Assembly: GCA_026120185.1 (NCBI GenBank)
Contig: JANUWF010001497.1
Span: 2,716,501 to 2,780,500, forward strand
Source of the DNA: Voacanga thouarsii
Lineage: Eukaryota; Streptophyta; Magnoliopsida; Gentianales; Apocynaceae
Direction of reading: 5' to 3'
DNA: 64,000 bases
In this document: piece after piece, positions 58,676-64,000 of the stretch
How the letters are laid out: the number at the start of each line of letters is the position of its first letter
Position numbering within the stretch: position 1 is the stretch's first letter
The notes under the pieces: model-generated
Seen by the model: only the letters and a program-made list of their open reading frames with translations
Databases searched by the model: none
Told to the model about the DNA's origin: nothing
Made by a program: the position numbers and the translations under genes

Positions 58676-59448
58676 TGTAACACCCCCTCCTACGTACTAC
58701 GTACCCACAAAGGGCGGGAATGTCGCCCTGTCCCGAGGACAAGGGGTTTTTAAAACGAGGTACATAATATAAAGATGAACCAATATGTCAAACATAGATA
58801 AAGAAATGGAAACTCCTATTACATTATAATCAAACTTAAGCAAAACTAAACAAATGCAAACATCGGTTCTAGAAACATAAATAAACATCTATCTCTCAAA
58901 ACATAAAGAAAGTAATAAAAGCTCCAACTATTACACATCCTGCTCGCTCAGTAGTATCAATCTCCTGAAAACATGACATAAAAACAGTGTGAGATTAACA
59001 TCTCAATAAGTCCTGTGTGTGCACATGATACTTTGAACAGTTCGTGTATGCATAGCTGAAAATATTTGCAGAAATATTTGGCAAGTCATAAATAATTTCT
59101 CTTTGAAGGGAGTAGAGTTTCCTTATTGTCACACTTTGTACAAAATAAATCATCCACTAGAAGAAACAGTCATGGCGCCACACTTTGGGCCCCAAGATAA
59201 GAGAACGGTCAGGGCACCACACTTTGTGCACCTTGACAGGATCAGATTACCACACTTTAGGTGTTCTGATCAAAGGTGGGTATACGGCCCACCGGGTGAG
59301 ATACTCCTCCATATCTACACCAAACAAAACCATCCGCGTGTCCATGCCGAGAAATAATACCTTACCAGATACAAATGCTAGCTCGGACCGGCCTGACCAA
59401 TCAATACTATCGCCTTTTCAAGCAGAGCTTATCCTCTAGAGATGGCCG
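58676..59448 (-). repeat. Chromovirus LTR, left part (older copy)
   Basis: Begins TGTAACACCCCCTCC, same orientation as chromoviruses 1 and 2 but more diverged. Interrupted at 59448 by a solo LTR and continued at 63761. Around 59175-59270 it carries three copies of a CCACACTTTG-containing motif. Whether the far side is a full element or a solo LTR lies outside the window. Confidence 0.82.
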
Positions 59449-61363
59449 TGTGAAACCCCAGTCAAAACGAACCTAAGAGTAAGGGGATTGAGATGCATAT
59501 CATATTTTATTGCATATTTAAATATATTTTTATAGGATTTTATGTGCATTGAATTTGTGTTTTATAGTCTAGAGAGCTTGATTATGATTATTGAGTGAGA
59601 AGGGCAAAATGGTAAATTTTTGCTTGAGGATTGAATAGGAAAATATTTTTAGGAGGGAAATAAGAATAAGAGTTGTTGTGGTTTAGTGGTTGGAGCTTTA
59701 GAATTAATTCTTGAGAGCTTGGGTTCAAATTCCATCATAGGAGCTTTAGCTTGGTTAAATTTTATTTTTCCTTGGAAAGTATCATTTTCGGCCTTATGTG
59801 TTGGAAGTAGGGTAGAGATGTTGTCCTAAGAGAGACATGATAGGAATATCCAAATCCTACTCCTTTGCTCTACACAAAATTCTTAAGGGGAATTCATTTC
59901 CTCTTGATCCTTAATTTTTTCTATTTCTCAACTCATTAGTTTGATCAAATTGTTCTAGTCATTTTCTTTCTAAAAATTCCAACAAGGTGCTATAGCTTTG
60001 AAGGTTCAAAATGTCTTAGTAAAAGACATCTTATTGACCGAAGCAATGGAAGAGGGGGAAAGATTTCAAGTGAATTAAATTCCTCTAGTGAACTTTCTAA
60101 AAATTCCCTCTAGCTAGGTTCATCTTCCTTCTTGGAATGAACTGAAATTTTTCAGCTTCTTGTGCCTTCAAGGTGTCAAAATTATTAGCCATTATTCCCT
60201 CCCAAATGCTGCCAGAAAATGGCCTTGTGGATCAGCTTGCAACCTGAATTTTTCTGGCCATTTTCAGACTGCACAAAGGTGGTGCAAAACCAGGAAAATT
60301 CCTGGGCAAATTCGTAGCTTTGGAGGTCCAAAACCAAGCTATTTTCTTTCAGTTTCTGCTTAGCACCTTAACCACGTTTTTCCTCCATGAAGAAGTCTGT
60401 AAATCAGCCTTGAAAAGCCCTGAAATTGCCCTTCAAACTCTCTGCAAGCTGACTAGAAAATGGCAGCCGAAAACTGTCCAGAAATTTCAACCTTGCGAAA
60501 ATTCTGTGCAGTAATTTTTCAGCTTTATTTCCTAATTCTACCTTAGCCAAAACTCCATCCTTCTTCTACACAAACCACCCTTAAACCTCTAATAATTGAA
60601 CTCCATTGTCCTCCCCAAGCTTCTGTACAAAAATCCAGTCATGGCTGCCTAAAAGATTTCTAAAAAAATTCTGCAATCATGCCTTGATTTGGATACCAAA
60701 ATTCCAGCCACCATGATTTAACAACTTTCCATAAAATATACCTCAAACAACCAGACCTTCCCTTCATCATTACACTCCTTATTTTCAGCCACCCTTAGCC
60801 TTCCTCAACCAGCATTCCTCTAGCCAAAACAATGCCCAACAATTCGGCCATGACAGACTTCCAAAAGCTCTCCAATAATCAAAGATATTCTTGAACATTT
60901 AGTTTCCAAATTTGCTTCTTAAAAATATTCTTCAAGAATTTCAACAACTAGCCTTTCCTTTTCCCTTCCAAACCAGAGAATCATCTTCCTAAACCCTACA
61001 ACCAATTCGGCCAGCCCTAATCCTCCAGAATTTCAGCAGCTGCAAATCAAAACGTCTCAATTCCCTTCAACCTTCAAGAACATATAGTACACCAAGAACA
61101 CCTACTCCTTCCTTTCACATAATACCTCTCCAAATCACTTCAAACTACTGCTAAAAACTCCAGAATTCATCTACTCACTATCATGAGTCCATCCACGCCA
61201 TTCTTAACATCAAACTCCAAAATCCAACTTGCTAGTTTGGATAAAAAAATCAGAAATTTTGTGAAGACTCAAAAATACCTTCAAGGTAGGTTTGTTCTAA
61301 CAACTTCATCTTCTCTAATCTTGATCTCTAATGAATATATATATGAATAAACATGCTAATGGA

Positions 61364-61406
<43 letters not shown>

Positions 61407-63760
61407 CCGAATGACTTCTTCACCAATGGCCATGCTTTCTTCATCTTCGATGGACGAATTTAGACCTCTAAGAGTTGAGATCCATTCGAAATTCCTTCAA
61501 GGTATTCATCAATCAAGTAAGCCTTTTCAACCCTCCTTGTAAATTCTAGATTCATGTCTCTAGGACGTTATTGGTAGGAGATGGATTATGAATAGGATTT
61601 GAGCATGTGTTATTGTGATGAGTTCAGATTGAAGCATGAATGAATGTGATGATGGAGATGGGATTGATGCATGTGATGATCTATCTTGGATGATATTATG
61701 ATGTTTTAGGGTTTAATACATGTCTCCATGTTCTGAGTGATGTATGTGATCAAGCATGCTAGAGAGTATGTCATCTATGATGAATAGGATCTATATTCTT
61801 GGTGGATTATTAAAGCCATAGTTATATTTTTGCTAGAAAAGGTTAGATCATGTTTTGATATCGTTAGATCTATGCTTATATGCTTGATTTGGATAATTTG
61901 ATGAATTGAAGGGCTGTAAATGTTCATGATTATGGTTAGTAATAGAACTATGGTCATGATCTAGTTGTCCTTAAGCTAATTTTATTTCTTCAATAAAATA
62001 TTTAATATTATGATTTTTGGTTAGTAATTTCGAAAACTCTATGAGGGATAGATTTGGAATATTATATATATAATAAGGATATTTTAGTCAAATAAATAAT
62101 AGCTTTTGCTAGAAAAATAAAATATATAGATATTATATATAAAATGATAATATCAAATAAAGCCTTTTATGAAAATAATCATAATAAGTAAAATATTTAC
62201 TATTAAATTTTAATTATTATCTTTTAACCAAAGCCTACTAAAATTTATTCAGTATCTTTCAATCAAGACTCATTAAAATTTATTTTCAACTAATTTTAAT
62301 TATCAATTATTTTCTAACAATTAATTATTAATAAATTATTATTTTACCTAGTACCACCTAGGACTTTTCATCAAATAAAATCTAAATTATTTTAGCAAGA
62401 TTTAAACCTTCAACTTATTAGTATCTATTTCCCAAAACTCTAATTATTTTAAATATCAAAATTAGCCTTGGCTTATAAACCTTTTTATTTATTATTTGGC
62501 CTTAAAGCTTGGGACACTATGATCATGGTTGTAGTAGTGAGTTGAGTTAGTTTATTTGTGAAAGTGGATTTTGGCTTGAGTTTGATTGTGGTTTGTATTT
62601 ATCCCATGCGGGGTTAAGTCAGCTATTGGAGACCTTTGTTGTGAGCAAGGATCAGGTAAGCTCCTACATAAAACCTATTTGATGAAAAATGATTTTTTTT
62701 TAATGGCAAGCCAAATGCAGAGTGCATGGTCACTCATTTCTGTAAAGGCAATTGAGGAATATTTCCATTCTCATTTCACGCAAATAAATTATTTACAAAT
62801 CGAGGGGCAGTTTTACTCAAAACTTAAAACTCTTTCTAAAATCAGTTTTGCCCCAAACTCCATTTTTAAGTGGAACTATGTTTTGTTCATTTTTTTTTTC
62901 CCCAAGTAGGATACGTTACGTTGAGCACTCAATAAGGGTAGGCTAGTAGCACTAGTTTTGAAGAGTAAGAGTGAGTCTTCTGGCAGGAGGCCACCTCCAG
63001 AAAATAAGCTCAACTTAGAGAAATATCAGTACTACTTAGTCATACCGGTCCGAGCTAGCAGTTTTTATTTCAGTCAAGTGACTGTGTTATGCCGGAATGG
63101 ACACCCGATTATTGTTTGGGTATAGAGAATGAGGAGTATCTTACCCGGTAGGCCGATCACCTACTTTTGTCAGTCTGCACAATGTGTAGCATTCTGATTG
63201 GCAGTATGCACAAATTGTGACATACTGACCATATGGACATGGGGCCCAACGTGTGGTAACCCATGACCGCCCTTTTTGAGTGGTTGATTTTATTGTGCAC
63301 TTGTATGGTTTCAAAAAGAGAAAAACACCACTCTTGCTTTTGATTAATGTTTATTGCTTGCCACTATTTTTCTTATAAAGATTTCACACTTTGCATCCAC
63401 GAACTGTTTTCACTGAATACCCAAAGCACACACGGAGTTACTGAGATTTCTGTCTCATCACCTTTTTACCATGATTTCAGGTCGATCCTGCTGTGGGGAT
63501 GAGTTGCTAGTTATTTCTGTTTTGGAAGATTTTCTGATGATTTACTTTGTGTAATGCTTTGGGGAGATGAGAGGGGATAAATTGTATTATGGATTTGTTT
63601 TTGGTATTCTTAGGTTTATTCTTGGGTTGTAATAAATTTTAAGTTAAGATATCATTTTTATTCTGCTATTTTGATTGTGTGACCTAGTTATAAAGACCCC
63701 TTGTCCTTTGGACGGGGCGAAATCCCCGGCCCTGGCGGGCCTAAGTAGCGGGGTATTACA
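59449..63760 (+). mobile_element. Chromovirus solo LTR, 4.3 kb
   Basis: 4312 bp from TGTGAAACCCC to GGGGTATTACA with a perfect target duplication GGCCG (59444-59448 and 63761-63765). No interior sequence, so it is the product of LTR-LTR recombination. tRNA-like block at 59672-59740, (CT)n tract at 61366-61403, AT-rich segment at about 61970-62480. Open frames inside it are short and not conserved. Confidence 0.92.
59672..59740 (+). other. tRNA-like block in solo LTR U3 (best preserved)
   Basis: TGGTTTAGTGG at 59679-59689 fits the Pol III A box; GGTTCAAATTCC at 59722-59733 fits the B box. The 32-base spacing matches an intronless tRNA with its 5' end near 59672. Acceptor-stem pairing is lost. 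Confidence 0.62.
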
Positions 63761-64000
63761 GGCCGCCTGCTAGAAAACTCACTCAAGCCCTCCAAGACTA
63801 GTATTGTTAGCCTACCCTTATTAAGTACTCAATCAACATATCCGTCAATTCCTGATTCACAATGATTCCATACCTTGACTTTGTAAAATGTGGTTTCTTT
63901 TAAAAGAGTTTTCTAAAATGTTTAAGAGCAAGAACAATTCTTAATAAAGGCATTAGTTTGACAAAACCATTTAGAGAATGAACATCCACGTTTATAACCC
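63761..64000 (-). repeat. Chromovirus LTR, right part (continues past window)
   Basis: Resumes the LTR begun at 58676 after the GGCCG duplication; matches the LTR stretch at about 48205-48450 of chromovirus 2 (AAGACTAGT, TTAAGTACTCAAT). Confidence 0.8.

Noticed and set aside
61366..61403. CRISPR-like or satellite array
   Set aside because: Simple (CT)n microsatellite; no spaced direct repeats or satellite monomers were seen anywhere in the window.

Overview
The window is plant nuclear repeat DNA, almost wall to wall LTR retrotransposons. I found no host gene, rRNA, functional tRNA or CRISPR array. The lineages (a Tekay/Del-like chromovirus with LTRs of about 4.25 kb, a gag-only Tat/Athila-like element with a tRNA-Asp primer site, and a Ty1/copia family with a Met-tRNA primer site) point to pericentromeric or heterochromatic DNA of a flowering plant, probably a eudicot. 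I cannot name the species.

Layout. (1) 1-17436, minus strand: a tandem array of a gag-only element in which neighbouring copies share LTRs. Copy A (1-2849, cut by the window edge), LTR 2850-4225, copy B interior 4226-8952, LTR 8953-10322, copy C interior 10323-16021, LTR 16022-17436. Interiors carry gag and, downstream, an ORF resembling the 'putative plant transposon protein' family; no protease, RT or integrase is present. (2) 17437-23495, minus strand: copia-1. Its gag is broken by the array, and one LTR (19452-21254) has a primer site on one side and the 3' end of a pol gene on the other. (3) 23496-32964, minus strand: chromovirus 1, with 5' LTR, an upstream acidic ORF and gag-pol, but with its 3' end lost at a breakpoint in copia-1 integrase. 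(4) 32965-58675, plus strand: copia-2, in pieces. It is split by a plus-strand chromovirus solo LTR (36596-37719 plus 51742-54859), which is itself split by a full-length minus-strand chromovirus 2 (37720-51741; two LTRs, 5-bp target duplication GAAAC), and further on by a 1.5 kb solo LTR (56977-58496). (5) 58676-64000: another chromovirus LTR (minus) cut by a 4.3 kb solo LTR (plus, 59449-63760, target duplication GGCCG).

History read from the nesting: copia-2 is oldest, then the solo LTR inside it, then chromovirus 2, whose two LTRs differ at about 8 of the first ~350 bases. All coding regions carry stops, frameshifts or lost starts, so nothing here looks autonomous now.

Most interesting points: the chromovirus has a conserved ORF between primer site and gag whose N-terminus resembles the histone H3 tail around Lys9, in an element whose integrase ends in a chromodomain; every chromovirus LTR start seen here carries a tRNA-like block with A and B boxes in U3; the gag-only element forms a shared-LTR tandem array; and GC-rich CCGGCGCCGG-type palindromes recur in the otherwise AT-rich promoter or leader of two unrelated families.
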